48,722 nt of DNA, from contig CALXFD010000012.1 in NCBI GenBank assembly GCA_944387495.1, positions 1 through 48,722 on the forward strand, in the 5' to 3' direction. The translations under genes were made by a program, and so were the position numbers. How positions within the stretch are numbered: the first letter of the stretch is position 1; each line of letters begins with the position of its first letter. Positions 32,026-42,281 of the stretch are shown piece by piece. Below the pieces are notes generated by a model that was given only the letters and a program-made list of their open reading frames with translations, did no database searches and had not been told where the DNA came from. The DNA comes from an uncultured Clostridia bacterium (GTDB taxonomy: Bacteria > Bacillota > Clostridia > TANB77 > CAG-508).

Positions 32026-33246
32026 CTATTTCCTTCCTATTTTTCTTTTTATAAATCTATTTACTCTCTTATAAAATCTTAAATATCTTTTATTAATTTT
32101 ATTAAAATCAATATTAAAAAACCATTGAACATCTTCGTCATCTTTTAATCTGTTCTTATTCTTATTAAATTGTTCTAATATATTATTCCATAATGGTAAT
32201 ATAATATTATTAAAATAGCACTTATTTTCTAGTATATATTTAATTTTTTTATAATCTGGTGAGAATCCATAATCAGCTGGGTTTTCTCCATTTGCTTTTA
32301 TTGCCATAATAGTACGAATACATTTTTCGCATTCGTTACAGTTATTTCCTTTATCTGTCATATAGCATACTCTTAGTTTTAACTTATTATTTGTTTTTTG
32401 GTTATAATCACATATTCGTTGTATTTTGTCTTGTCTTGAAAATTCATAGCCATCATGATATACTTTTGTACTACCAAATCGCACATAATTATCAATTGTA
32501 GGATCTGATGCACATGTAACTCCAACATCATCTTTTGTAAAAGTTGATGGTATATAAACTTTTGTAATCTTATGAATATAGCAAAGTGGTGCAGCATGTC
32601 CAATCAATCCAATTCCATGTTGAAAACCATGCCACCAATTTTCAGATACATATTTTTCTATTTTTTTATTTAAATTAACTTCGTTAATAATAGTTCTAAA
32701 TTCTGATTTTATAAATTTATTTTCTATATTAGGTGTATTTTCTATAATAAACTCTTTTACTTTATCCCATCCATTCTCATTAGATGTTTTTATATCTGCT
32801 CCCCATAAAGTTAATGTTATAGGTTTTTCCTTTATATGTGTTATTAATGTAGATGTAGCATCTACTCCTCCACTAAAAAAACATAGACATTGTTTTGAAT
32901 CTTCATATTCATTTTTTATAATATTCTCTACTTTTATATTTCCTTTAAAAGTAATAGATGGATACATGTTTATATATCCTTTTTTGAATTCTTCTATACT
33001 ATTAAAAAAATCTCTATCTAATTCTGGTATTTCTAATGTTGAATTTGTTATCCATATAATTGGTAGTATATTACATGTAAAAGGAATTGCCAAAATAGAA
33101 TTAGGAACTTCTTCTATATTTTCTCCATATTTTATTGTAAAGTCAGATGGATAAAAATATTTCTTTATATTATCTGAAATCTCATATTGATATTTTACTT
33201 CATTTTTAATCTTAATTATTTTTTTTAATTTTATATAATCCTCCAT
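32026..33246 (-). CDS. PP-loop ATP-dependent enzyme of the polysaccharide operon
   Basis: A 406-residue protein with an N-type PP-loop CFFSGGVDATSTLI near residues 120-135, the ATP pyrophosphatase signature shared by QueC, asparagine synthases and adenine-nucleotide alpha hydrolases. A late cluster CNECEKCIRTI with a further upstream Cys (RVCYM) looks like a QueC-type zinc site. The N-terminal 110 residues are not typical of QueC. It lies between pyruvyl transferase and CapA genes, so it may adenylate and amidate a sugar acid or activate another carboxylate for the glycan. The exact reaction is unknown. Confidence 0.7.
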   Translation of the reverse strand: MEDYIKLKKIIKIKNEVKYQYEISDNIKKYFYPSDFTIKYGENIEEVPNSILAIPFTCNILPIIWITNSTLEIPELDRDFFNSIEEFKKGYINMYPSITFKGNIKVENIIKNEYEDSKQCLCFFSGGVDATSTLITHIKEKPITLTLWGADIKTSNENGWDKVKEFIIENTPNIENKFIKSEFRTIINEVNLNKKIEKYVSENWWHGFQHGIGLIGHAAPLCYIHKITKVYIPSTFTKDDVGVTCASDPTIDNYVRFGSTKVYHDGYEFSRQDKIQRICDYNQKTNNKLKLRVCYMTDKGNNCNECEKCIRTIMAIKANGENPADYGFSPDYKKIKYILENKCYFNNIILPLWNNILEQFNKNKNRLKDDEDVQWFFNIDFNKINKRYLRFYKRVNRFIKRKIGRK

Positions 33247-33247
33247 T

Positions 33248-34312
33248 TTAAATCCTCTCTATTTCTTTTATTAATTTATCATATTCCTTGCTTTTCTTAG
33301 TATAATTTATTTCATCTTTTTTTCTTATTTTATTTTGAATTATTTCTTTTATTTCTTCAATAGATGTATTTTCGTTTACCATTTCTATATTAGGTAAATC
33401 TTTCAACCATGTTTCATAAGTTGCTTGTATTTTTCCATTTGAATTCGGAAATGCAATACATGGCGTTCCTGTAATAGCACAAAATATCATGCCATGCAAT
33501 CTATCTGTTAAAACTATCTTAGATTTCCTAAAAGTTGTCCATATCTTTTGTAAAAAATCTTCACGCTCATTTTCTTCTATTCTTACATCTCCTATATGCG
33601 TATCTTGTTCAATTATTTTTTCGTTATATTCATCTTTTAATTGTTTTATCATCTTTTCTTTCATATCTTGTGGCATTTTACATTCGATATCTTTTCTAAA
33701 ACATAATGTAATATATTCTCTTTTTTCTTTTGGTTCTTCTTCATTCAGAGATAAAACTATATCTGGAACTAAATAAACTTTATTTTGGTTAAATACTTCT
33801 TTCATCTTAATATATGATTTATTTTCTCTTGCGAACAATACTAAGTTTTTATGTTTTCCATATACTTTTTTTACCTTCTTCAACATTTTATTACCAAATT
33901 TGTCATTAGAAAAATATATTGTCTGTGGAAAAGATATAATTTTATTATTTGGAAATTTTTTAATATATTTTTGTCTTATCACTTCTATGTCAGGATATAA
34001 ATTCCCTATATCTCCGCCTCCCTTTAATAATATTATATCTTGCTTTCCTACAACTCTTTTTAAAGATTTCATATTTTCATATGATTTGTCTATTGGTACC
34101 TCTAATATTTTATAATTTGGAAAATTTTTTTCTAAAAAGATTCTTTGAGCATATGATATAGCTATATCTCCTAAATTACCATAATTAGCAGGCAATGCTA
34201 TTATTATTTTTTTATCATCTTTATTAAAATCTTTAATATATTTTTGACTACTTGATTTTAGATAAATTAATTCTTGTTTAAATCCTATTGGTATATATTT
34301 TTTTAAATTCAT
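33248..34312 (-). CDS. Polysaccharide pyruvyl transferase
   Basis: A 354-residue PS_pyruv_trans protein. Seen: IIALPANYGNLGDIAISYAQ, LLKGGGDIGNLYPD, IISFPQTIYFSN and the C-terminal LTDRLHGMIFCAITGTPC. The family transfers pyruvate from phosphoenolpyruvate as a ketal onto a sugar, giving the polymer negative charge; some members transfer other groups. Starts 84 bases after the GT4 gene; an AT-rich gap with no clear promoter separates them. Confidence 0.88.
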   Translation of the reverse strand: MNLKKYIPIGFKQELIYLKSSSQKYIKDFNKDDKKIIIALPANYGNLGDIAISYAQRIFLEKNFPNYKILEVPIDKSYENMKSLKRVVGKQDIILLKGGGDIGNLYPDIEVIRQKYIKKFPNNKIISFPQTIYFSNDKFGNKMLKKVKKVYGKHKNLVLFARENKSYIKMKEVFNQNKVYLVPDIVLSLNEEEPKEKREYITLCFRKDIECKMPQDMKEKMIKQLKDEYNEKIIEQDTHIGDVRIEENEREDFLQKIWTTFRKSKIVLTDRLHGMIFCAITGTPCIAFPNSNGKIQATYETWLKDLPNIEMVNENTSIEEIKEIIQNKIRKKDEINYTKKSKEYDKLIKEIERI

Positions 34313-34396
34313 TTTCTCTTCCTCCCAAAAAGATAATCACCAATTTTTTATAAATATTTAATCTTTTATAACTTACTTGATTTTCATTTTATAATT

Positions 34397-35500
34397 TTAC
34401 TGATTTTCAAATATTTCGTTTACTTCTTTAAGTTGTCTATCAATATTAAAATATTCTCTTCTTTTAATAGCTAAATTCTCATAATTCTTTCTAAGATTTG
34501 AATTCAATATCATTTCTTTAATTCCATTATATAAAGCATTTTCATTATTTTCTACTATTAATCCATAAGTTCCATTTTCCAATATTTCATTCATACCAGA
34601 ACAATTTGTTGTTATGATTGGTTTTCCTATAATAAGTGCTTCTGTCACTGCTGTACTATATCCTTCTATATAAGAAGCACATACATATATGTCCGCTTCT
34701 CTTAGATACTTATATGGATTTTCCTGATATCCATATAGTTTTACCGAATTCTCTAATGCATTTTTCTTAATATAATTTTCTATTTTTTCTCTATCTTCTC
34801 CTTCTCCTAATATCCATAAGTCGTGTATAATATTCTCATCTAATAATTTTTTATGAGTTCTTAGTAACCTTTCATAACCTTTACTTTGTGTTAGTCTTGC
34901 TAATGTAACTAATGTTATTTGTTTTTTTTCATTTTCTATTTTTTCATTAGATTTATTTAAAATCTCGTTAATATCTATAATATTTCGTATTACTCTACTA
35001 TCCTTTAAATTAATCTTTGTTTTATTTTCAAAATTATCTTTTGTTGATTTTGCTACAAATATAGTCATATTATATTTTTCATATGCTTTTCTCATTTCAT
35101 TTGCAGAACGATATGATTTCTGAAACTCTTTTACATTATTCATTTCTGTATGAACCCAATTTATTAATTTGACATTAGGGTTATTACATCCTGAAACAAT
35201 TCTTGTTGTTGGTCCTTCAAGATATGATACTATTATATCATAATCTTCTCTTATCATTTTCTTAAATAAAAACTTTCTACTAAATATTTTTAATATATGT
35301 ATATTTCCTTTTATCCTTTTTTTAAAAATGGTTTTATAGTTTATATTTGAATTTAAATTTTTTTTGTTTATTCCGATGTCAAATAAAGTTTGGACAGTTA
35401 TATCATATTTCTTGTTATCTAGATTATTTACTAAATTCACTAAAACTTTCTCTGCTCCACCCCCACCTAATGTAGGAATAAAAAATAATATTCTTTTCAT
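34397..35500 (-). CDS. Family 4 glycosyltransferase
   Basis: A 367-residue GT-B glycosyltransferase. N-terminal FIPTLGGGGAEKVLVNLV binds the acceptor side; the C-terminal half has LVTLARLTQSKGYERLL, VKLYGYQENPYKYLREAD and ASYIEGYSTAVTEALIIGKP with the E-x7-E nucleotide-sugar motif. Adds a sugar to the lipid-linked repeat unit at the cytosolic membrane face. Neighbours are the polymerase and the pyruvyl transferase. Confidence 0.93.
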   Translation of the reverse strand: MKRILFFIPTLGGGGAEKVLVNLVNNLDNKKYDITVQTLFDIGINKKNLNSNINYKTIFKKRIKGNIHILKIFSRKFLFKKMIREDYDIIVSYLEGPTTRIVSGCNNPNVKLINWVHTEMNNVKEFQKSYRSANEMRKAYEKYNMTIFVAKSTKDNFENKTKINLKDSRVIRNIIDINEILNKSNEKIENEKKQITLVTLARLTQSKGYERLLRTHKKLLDENIIHDLWILGEGEDREKIENYIKKNALENSVKLYGYQENPYKYLREADIYVCASYIEGYSTAVTEALIIGKPIITTNCSGMNEILENGTYGLIVENNENALYNGIKEMILNSNLRKNYENLAIKRREYFNIDRQLKEVNEIFENQ

Positions 35501-35517
35501 ACTATCTCCCCTTCTCT

Positions 35518-36585
35518 TTACTTATTCCAAAAAAAATTATATGGTAATAAATTTGAATCTACTGGTAACAGCAAAAACATATATACAAAGAAAAATATTC
35601 CTAGCAAAAATACAAATAAATATTTTTCTTCTTTTTTAAAAATATTTACAAGTTTAGGGTATAACAGTAAATTATATAATTCAAAATACATACTAAACCT
35701 TGAAATAATTGTACTTTGCATTGCCACCAATAATATTAGCAAATTTAGTGTTGAAAAATTTATTAAAAATCTGCTTTCTTTATCTTCTTTCAATCTTTTA
35801 TAATATATGAATGAAATTATAACTGGAACAGCTGCTACTAAAACTCTAAAAATATTAACTCCATTATCTGAATCTGATATACTTGTATAATCTTCATACC
35901 TTGTACCAGCAGTTATACTTTCAAAACTTAATAATAATGGTTCTAATAGTATTGATATTATTGCAAAAGCAATAATTACCATTATTATCTTTTTCCCAAA
36001 TGGTTTAAATGCTACTATAAAATATACTGGTATCATAATTAATGCTGATATATGTATGGTACTTGCTATAATTACAAATATTAGATATTTTTTAAAATTT
36101 CTCTCGAATACATATTTAAGGGCTAAAAAAATAATAACACTTGCAATCCATTGTCTTATTCCATTAAAAGCTGAATAATATATCATAGTTGTTATATATA
36201 AATATATACTTAATCCAAAATGTTCCGAATAATTTTTTAGAGTATATACTACAAGTACTATATTTATTAAACTTGTTATGAATACTATAAATTGTGGATT
36301 CTTATTGATTATGCCTATTAGCCATATCAATACTGAAAATCCTCTTTCATATGGAATAAAATCACTATATGTACTTCCAAACAAAAAGCTTAACTTATAA
36401 TATGGAATTTCTTCAAATGTTGAATAATATGTACCAAAATCTGTTCCTACTTTCCATCTAAATCCTGCTACACACACTAGCGGTATAGTTACTAAAATTA
36501 TTGCCCACCATTTATTAAATTTTTTTCTATTAAAAATAATAGCTATGATTGTAGTTATTATTAAGTTTGATATATATATTGCCAT
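35518..36585 (-). CDS. EpsG-family polysaccharide polymerase
   Basis: A 355-residue protein with about ten transmembrane helices. The early motif CVAGFRWKVGTDFGTYYSTF is diagnostic of the EpsG family of O-antigen/exopolysaccharide polymerases. A later HISALIMIPVYF carries the conserved His. It should join repeat units outside the membrane after flipping (Wzy role). Three bases separate it from the upstream glycosyltransferase gene. Confidence 0.9.
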   Translation of the reverse strand: MAIYISNLIITTIIAIIFNRKKFNKWWAIILVTIPLVCVAGFRWKVGTDFGTYYSTFEEIPYYKLSFLFGSTYSDFIPYERGFSVLIWLIGIINKNPQFIVFITSLINIVLVVYTLKNYSEHFGLSIYLYITTMIYYSAFNGIRQWIASVIIFLALKYVFERNFKKYLIFVIIASTIHISALIMIPVYFIVAFKPFGKKIIMVIIAFAIISILLEPLLLSFESITAGTRYEDYTSISDSDNGVNIFRVLVAAVPVIISFIYYKRLKEDKESRFLINFSTLNLLILLVAMQSTIISRFSMYFELYNLLLYPKLVNIFKKEEKYLFVFLLGIFFFVYMFLLLPVDSNLLPYNFFWNK

Positions 36586-36588
36586 CCC

Positions 36589-37401
36589 TTATTTCTCCCT
36601 TAATCTTTTTTGATGAAAAATTTTATATATTTTTTCTGGTAAAATCCAAACTAATATTGGACGTAAACAATAAATATATTTGTAAAATGGTATTTTAAGC
36701 ATTTTATATCCAATCCATCTAACTCTTGTTTCATTTATTCTATTTTTTAAATTTCTTCTTTTATACGCATCTTTATCATCTCTCATTTTATATAAAACTT
36801 CGTCTATATTGTATCCAATATAGCCTTTTGCATATATTTTAAACCATAGATGATAATCTTCAACTCTTAAAAGTTTTTCGTCAACTGTATATCCATTAAC
36901 TGCTTCTAGAACTTCTTTTCTTATTAGAACAGGTGCATGCGCAAATGGTGAACCTTTTACAAAATCATCTTTGTTTGGTATTTTCTTTATATTAAGTTCT
37001 CCCCACTCTCCATTTTCATCAAAATATGACATTTTAGCACTAACAAGTGCATATTGGGGATTTTTCTCTAAAAAAACATATTCTTTTTCTAGTCTGTTAG
37101 GTAAAGATATATCATCTCCATCTTGTCTTGCTATATACTTTCCTTTTGCTAACTCTAAACATTTATTTAATGTAGCATTTAATCCCAAGTTTTTTTCATT
37201 TCGTATTAATTTTATTTTTTCAGGAAATTCTTCCTCATATTTCTTGGCTATATTATATGTATTATCAGTTGAACCATCATCACACATAATCAATTCCCAA
37301 TTTTTAAATGTTTGATTTATTAATGAATCTAATGATTCTTTTAAGTATTTTTCACAATTATAAATTCCCATAATTATTGATATTTCTACTTTTTCTTTCA
37401 T
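36589..37401 (-). CDS. Family 2 glycosyltransferase
   Basis: A 270-residue GT-A enzyme: ISIIMGIYNCEKYLKESL, MCDDGSTDNTYNI, and IARQDGDDISLPNRLEKE with the catalytic and metal-binding Asp residues. The short length and HAPVLIRKEVL / RVEDYHLWFKIY pattern fit rhamnosyl- or galactosyl-type transferases, but the donor cannot be read. Two bases separate it from the beta-helix gene stop. Confidence 0.92.
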   Translation of the reverse strand: MKEKVEISIIMGIYNCEKYLKESLDSLINQTFKNWELIMCDDGSTDNTYNIAKKYEEEFPEKIKLIRNEKNLGLNATLNKCLELAKGKYIARQDGDDISLPNRLEKEYVFLEKNPQYALVSAKMSYFDENGEWGELNIKKIPNKDDFVKGSPFAHAPVLIRKEVLEAVNGYTVDEKLLRVEDYHLWFKIYAKGYIGYNIDEVLYKMRDDKDAYKRRNLKNRINETRVRWIGYKMLKIPFYKYIYCLRPILVWILPEKIYKIFHQKRLREK

Positions 37402-37403
37402 CT

Positions 37404-38792
37404 TTAATCAAATTCCTTTATATAATTTAATACTTCTTCTTCATCTCTATGGATAACTATATTTTTTGTTTCTTCTATATCTTCTTGTTTTGTTATATTT
37501 CCACTGTAAATATTTTTACATATATACAAATGGAAGCTATTTTGACTTTCTTTATTATTATTCCTTATATACATTCCTGTTTGCATATAAGTTTCTTTCT
37601 GATTTGAAATAGTATTATTATAAAAACATGCATTTGAGTCAAAACACATTATTCCTTTATCAGTAATTATATTTTCTTCAACTAATACGTTTTCAGCATT
37701 TAGTAAATACAAATTACTATTTTGTAAGTCATTGTTTTTTATTACTGCCTTTTTTATTACTTTTCCTTTTATTAAATCATCACTTGTTACTCCTAATGAA
37801 ATAGTACCATTTATTACTTTATTATTTCTAATTGTTATTTTCTCTTTTATATTTTCACAACTTATAATCCCAGTTATTAAATTCTCCTCAACATAAACAT
37901 TTTTACTATTTCCCATTACTATAACTGCATAACTATTTTTTGTATTATATATTTTATTATTCTTAATATAAATTTTATCTATTATTTGCTTTGAATCCCA
38001 TGATTCCAAGTCTATACCACTTTGTGGTGCTGTGCCACTTATATTATATAATTCATTATTTTCAATCACGACATCTTGTGCCGCTATAATAGATATTCCT
38101 TGTCTTCTACAATCATGAATATGTAAATTATTTATCTTTATGTTTTCTGAAATATTATTATAATCCTTATAATTTGTAATTATAATTCCATCTCCTGTAC
38201 AATCTTGAATTTCTAAATTCGAAATTTCTATATTTTCACTACCTCTTATATCTATTCCAAATCCCCATTCGTGTGTAGAATTATCTGTGTATTGGTGATT
38301 TTCTTGGTCACCAATTATTTTTCCATTATTAATCTTTACATTTTCTACTTCTGTAATTGAGATAATCGCATAATTTACTTTATCATTTGCTATTTGCTTT
38401 AATTCAGAACCATTTAAATCAATTGTAATATTAGATTGTAATATAATTCCTTTTTTTTCATCACTCTCATTTTGGTTGGTAAACGACTGCCCATCTATTG
38501 AATAGCTACCTTTTTCTAATTTTAAATAATTTATATTATTGTTATATGCGTACTCAATAGCTTTATTTATTCCTTCTGTTGTTTCTTTTGCATTTTTTCC
38601 TTGTGCATTAATATTAAAATATCTATTATTAATTAATCCTGTTTCCTTATCAATTGGTTCTCCATTCATCCCTTTGGCTGATTCTAAATATACATTTTTA
38701 TAATTAAAGCCTGTACTATTTATATAGAAAATTATAAATAATATTATTAAAATTAATAATAAAAAAATCAATTTTTTATTCTTTCTTAACAT
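37404..38792 (-). CDS. Membrane-anchored parallel beta-helix protein
   Basis: A 462-residue protein with an N-terminal hydrophobic anchor (about 8-26) and then a right-handed parallel beta-helix of about 15 coils rich in Asn ladders, for example NVKINNGKIIGDQEN, NIEISNLEIQDCTGDGIII and DVVIENNELYNISG. Such folds occur in polysaccharide lyases, epimerases and hydrolases. Located outside the cell, it may trim or epimerise the polymer made by this operon. Catalytic residues cannot be assigned. Its start overlaps the end of the GT4 gene by 17 bases. Confidence 0.82.
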   Translation of the reverse strand: MLRKNKKLIFLLLILIILFIIFYINSTGFNYKNVYLESAKGMNGEPIDKETGLINNRYFNINAQGKNAKETTEGINKAIEYAYNNNINYLKLEKGSYSIDGQSFTNQNESDEKKGIILQSNITIDLNGSELKQIANDKVNYAIISITEVENVKINNGKIIGDQENHQYTDNSTHEWGFGIDIRGSENIEISNLEIQDCTGDGIIITNYKDYNNISENIKINNLHIHDCRRQGISIIAAQDVVIENNELYNISGTAPQSGIDLESWDSKQIIDKIYIKNNKIYNTKNSYAVIVMGNSKNVYVEENLITGIISCENIKEKITIRNNKVINGTISLGVTSDDLIKGKVIKKAVIKNNDLQNSNLYLLNAENVLVEENIITDKGIMCFDSNACFYNNTISNQKETYMQTGMYIRNNNKESQNSFHLYICKNIYSGNITKQEDIEETKNIVIHRDEEEVLNYIKEFD

Positions 38793-39870
38793 ATATTCCC
38801 TCTATTTTTTTTATTATATTTTCAATTTTATATTGTTCTATATTATAGGTAACATTTTTTTGTTGGTTATCCATTATTTTTTCTATTCTTTTGGCTAATT
38901 CTACATCGTCATCTAACTTAATACAATCTTTAATTAAATCTCTATTTCCTCTACAATCTGTTGCAATAATAGGAAGCCTCATAAACATTGCCTCAATTAT
39001 ATTCACAGGTAGTCCTTCTTGCTTAGAAGTTGAAATAGCTAAATTTGATATTTGCATTAATTTTTGAATGTCATTTCGAAATCCTAAAAAGAATACTTGT
39101 TCATCTAGTTCCAATTGTTTCGCTATTTGTTGATATTGACCGTCTTTTGAATCTTTTCCTGGCAATAAAACCTTTATTTTTTTTCTTTTCTCCTCATCAA
39201 TTAATTTTATTGCATGTATTAACATTCCTTGATTTTTTCTGTCACTCAGTTCTGCTGGATAAATTATTACAAAATCATCTTGATTAATTTTTAAGTCTTT
39301 TCTTAATTCTTTTTTTTGCTCTTCATTCAAAATGTCTTTTCCGAATTTTTTACTGTCAACTCCAACACCTAAAACATATTTTATTTCTGGTATTTTCTTA
39401 AATTTTTTGATTGCTAATTCATAATCTTCTGAATTAATTGTTATTAATGTGTCTGTATATCTTGATAAAAATTTTTCTATTGGATAATAAATAATCCAAT
39501 TTAACATTGGAGCCCCCTTATAAAAGTGAAAGCCATGTGCTGTATATATTACTTTTGTTTTGTTTTCCTTTCTAGATTTTCTAGCAGCCAGTCTTGTCAA
39601 TACTCCTCCTACTGGTGTATGGCAATGGATAATTTCATATTTGTTTTCTTTAATTATTTTCTTCAATTCTTTGTATGCTTTAATATTATTTGCTTTTATT
39701 GGAAATCTAGCAAAGTTTATATTATAAAGTTTATCACAATAATCTATATGTTCGTCTCCATTACTTGCTACATGCACTTCATATCCATGTTCTTTGAACC
39801 ATTTTAGATATGGTATATGAAAAGCTAATATATGTCTTGTTACAGTTGCTACAAATAAAACTTTTTTCAA
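38776..39870 (-). CDS. Family 4 glycosyltransferase (EpsD-like)
   Basis: A 364-residue GT-B enzyme resembling EpsD/PglA-type second-step transferases. N-terminal KKVLFVATVTRHILAFHIPY, then IHCHTPVGGVLTRLAAR, TAHGFHFYKGAP, and the C-terminal STSKQEGLPVNIIEAMFMRL with the E-x7-E motif. This group often adds the second sugar, commonly GalNAc or a related HexNAc, to undecaprenyl-PP-linked bacillosamine. That fits the adjacent diNAcBac genes. Confidence 0.92.
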   Translation of the reverse strand: MKKVLFVATVTRHILAFHIPYLKWFKEHGYEVHVASNGDEHIDYCDKLYNINFARFPIKANNIKAYKELKKIIKENKYEIIHCHTPVGGVLTRLAARKSRKENKTKVIYTAHGFHFYKGAPMLNWIIYYPIEKFLSRYTDTLITINSEDYELAIKKFKKIPEIKYVLGVGVDSKKFGKDILNEEQKKELRKDLKINQDDFVIIYPAELSDRKNQGMLIHAIKLIDEEKRKKIKVLLPGKDSKDGQYQQIAKQLELDEQVFFLGFRNDIQKLMQISNLAISTSKQEGLPVNIIEAMFMRLPIIATDCRGNRDLIKDCIKLDDDVELAKRIEKIMDNQQKNVTYNIEQYKIENIIKKIEGIYVKKE

Positions 39871-39880
39871 TTTTAACTCC

Positions 39881-40513
39881 TTATTTAATTTTTTTTACTG
39901 GGATACCTACATATGTCCCACATTCATTTATATCTTTTACAACAGTTGCACCTGCTCCTATTATACAATTATCACAAATTTTTATATTGTTTTTTATAGT
40001 TGTTCCTGCACCCACATGTGTATTTTCACCTATTTCAACTGTTCCACATAAAGTTGCATTTGGCGATATATGAACATAATCTCCTATTTTATTATCATGC
40101 TCTATTATGGAACCAGTATTTATTATACAATGTTTTCCTATTTTACTAGATGTATTAATACATGTATTAGCCATTATGGTTGTTCCCTTTTCAATTTCAA
40201 CATCTAGCCCAATTTGTGCAGTAGGATGTATGGCAGTATAATAATTAATATTACTATATTTTTCTGCAATTATTCTTCTTGTTTTATTATCACCTATACC
40301 TATTATAAAATTAATAGAGTTATTTTTTTCTTGCATTTTATATATATCATTAATAGTTCCAATGACATTTAATTTAGGTTCTTTTATAATATTACTTTCT
40401 ATTTTTTTATTGTCATCTAAAAATCCTAATACAATATCACCAGACTTATAAATTATGTCTGCAATTACTTTTGCATGTCCTCCTGCGCCTATAATTACTA
40501 CTTCTTTTCTCAT
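39881..40513 (-). CDS. PglD-like UDP-4-amino-sugar N-acetyltransferase
   Basis: A 210-residue NeuD/PglD-type enzyme. An N-terminal Rossmann-like domain ([17 protein letters not shown]) binds the UDP-sugar; a left-handed beta-helix of hexapeptide repeats follows, with the catalytic His in [16 protein letters not shown]. It would acetylate the 4-amino group of the UDP-sugar made by the aminotransferase, giving UDP-N,N'-diacetylbacillosamine. Overlaps the phosphoglycosyl transferase gene by four bases. Confidence 0.9.
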   Translation of the reverse strand: MRKEVVIIGAGGHAKVIADIIYKSGDIVLGFLDDNKKIESNIIKEPKLNVIGTINDIYKMQEKNNSINFIIGIGDNKTRRIIAEKYSNINYYTAIHPTAQIGLDVEIEKGTTIMANTCINTSSKIGKHCIINTGSIIEHDNKIGDYVHISPNATLCGTVEIGENTHVGAGTTIKNNIKICDNCIIGAGATVVKDINECGTYVGIPVKKIK

Positions 40514-41127
40514 CTAACTTTCTCCTGATTTCCCTTAAACTTTTCCATAGTAGCATTATTATCTTGTGAAATTCCTTCTTTTTTTATGACTTTTTTTATT
40601 GTTTTTATACAAATTTTTAAATCATTTTTTAATGTTATATTTTTTGTATATTTTACATCTTGTTCAAATTTTTCTTCCCATGAAATAGCATTTCTACCAT
40701 TAACTTGTGCTAACCCTGTAAGTCCTGGTCTTACATCATGCCTATGTTTTTGTTCTTCATTGTATAAAGGCAAATATTCAACTAATAATGGTCTTGGTCC
40801 TACTATTGCCATATTTCCTTTTAAAATATTCACAAGTTCTGGCAATTCGTCTAAACTTGTTTTTCTTAAAAATTGTCCAAATTTTGTTAGTCTTTCAGCG
40901 TCTGATAATAATTGTCCTTTTTCATCTTTTGCATTTGTCATTGTTCTAAATTTATATAGTATAAATATTTTTTCGTTTTTACCAGGTCTTTCCTGTTTAA
41001 ATATTATTGGACTTCCTAATTTAATTCTTACTAGAATTGATATAACTAGTAAAACTGGTGATAATATAATTAAGGATATTAGACTTATAATAAAGTCTAA
41101 TATTCTTTTTATATATTTAGCATACAT
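40510..41127 (-). CDS. PglC-like phosphoglycosyl transferase
   Basis: A 205-residue monotopic phosphoglycosyl transferase that puts the first sugar-1-phosphate on undecaprenyl phosphate. One re-entrant hydrophobic segment (about 8-30: [19 protein letters not shown]), then [39 protein letters not shown] and [13 protein letters not shown]. The short single-domain form matches PglC/EpsL rather than the long WbaP type. Neighbouring dehydratase, aminotransferase and acetyltransferase genes point to diNAcBac as the sugar. Confidence 0.93.
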   Translation of the reverse strand: MYAKYIKRILDFIISLISLIILSPVLLVISILVRIKLGSPIIFKQERPGKNEKIFILYKFRTMTNAKDEKGQLLSDAERLTKFGQFLRKTSLDELPELVNILKGNMAIVGPRPLLVEYLPLYNEEQKHRHDVRPGLTGLAQVNGRNAISWEEKFEQDVKYTKNITLKNDLKICIKTIKKVIKKEGISQDNNATMEKFKGNQEKVR

Positions 41128-41136
41128 AATTTTCTC

Positions 41137-42264
41137 CTAGTCAAATAATTTCTTTATAATACCAATTACTCTTTCTTGCTCTTCCTTTGTCATTTTAGTA
41201 TCAGAAGGCAAGCATACTCCTCTTAAAAATAAGTCTTCTGAAACTGGTTTTTCTTCTACTTTTATAAAATCGTAATCTTTAAATACTGGTTGCATATGCA
41301 TTGGTTTCCATACTGGTCTTGATTCTATATTTTCCTTTTCTAATGCTTCCATAATGTCTAATGGTTTTACTTTTGAGTCTTCTTTTAGTGTAATTACAGA
41401 AAGCCAATGATTTGGTTTTGTATTTTCAGGTATTGGTTGCATTTCTATATCTTTTATCTCTTTAAATCCTTCTTTGTAATTATAATATATATCTGTTTTT
41501 TGTTCAATCCTTTTGTCTAAAACTTTAAGTTGACCTCTTCCTATTCCTGCTACAATATTACTCATTCTGTAATTATATCCTATTTCTTTATGTTCGTAGT
41601 GTCTTGCTTTTTCTCTGGCTTGTGTTGCCCAGAATCTTACTTTTTGTATTCTTTCTTCATCATCTGAAACAAGCATTCCTCCACCACTTGTTGTTATTAT
41701 TTTATTACCATTAAATGAGAATATGCCGTATTTTCCAAATGTACCTGTTTGCTTTCCATTATATGTTGCTCCTAAACTTTCTGCTGCATCTTCTACTAAT
41801 GGTACATTGTGATTATCACATATTCTTTTTATTTCTTCTATTTTTGCAGGTGTTCCATATAGATGAACTACAATTACTGCTTTTGGGTTTGGATATTTTT
41901 CAAATGCTTTTTCTAATGCCTTTGGAGACATATTCCATGTCTCTCTTTCACTATCAATAAATACAGGTGTTGCATTTTGATATATAACTGGATTTACTGT
42001 TGCTGAAAATGTTAATGTTGAACAAAATACAATATCTCCTTTTTTTACATCAAGTGCTTTTAAAGCCATATGTATTGCAGCTGTTCCTGCTGATAAAGCA
42101 GCTGCATTTTTTGTTCTTACATAGCTTGCTAATTCTTCTTCAAATTTATTTACGTTTTCTCCTAATGGTGCAATCCAATTTGTGTCAAATGCTTCTTTTA
42201 CATATTTTTGTTCATATTTTTCATCTGACATGTGTGGTGATGCTAAAAAAATTCTACTTTCCAT
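41137..42264 (-). CDS. PglE-like DegT/DnrJ aminotransferase
   Basis: A 375-residue PLP enzyme of the DegT family. The opening IFLASPHMSDEKYEQKYV and the FDTNWIAPLG are typical of PglE; GKYGIFSFNGNKIITTSGGG contains the PLP Lys. It would aminate the UDP-4-keto sugar made by the upstream dehydratase, with glutamate as donor. Second gene of the operon, 17 bases after the dehydratase gene. Confidence 0.93.
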   Translation of the reverse strand: MESRIFLASPHMSDEKYEQKYVKEAFDTNWIAPLGENVNKFEEELASYVRTKNAAALSAGTAAIHMALKALDVKKGDIVFCSTLTFSATVNPVIYQNATPVFIDSERETWNMSPKALEKAFEKYPNPKAVIVVHLYGTPAKIEEIKRICDNHNVPLVEDAAESLGATYNGKQTGTFGKYGIFSFNGNKIITTSGGGMLVSDDEERIQKVRFWATQAREKARHYEHKEIGYNYRMSNIVAGIGRGQLKVLDKRIEQKTDIYYNYKEGFKEIKDIEMQPIPENTKPNHWLSVITLKEDSKVKPLDIMEALEKENIESRPVWKPMHMQPVFKDYDFIKVEEKPVSEDLFLRGVCLPSDTKMTKEEQERVIGIIKKLFD

Positions 42265-42281
42265 TTTTGAACCTTCTTTCT

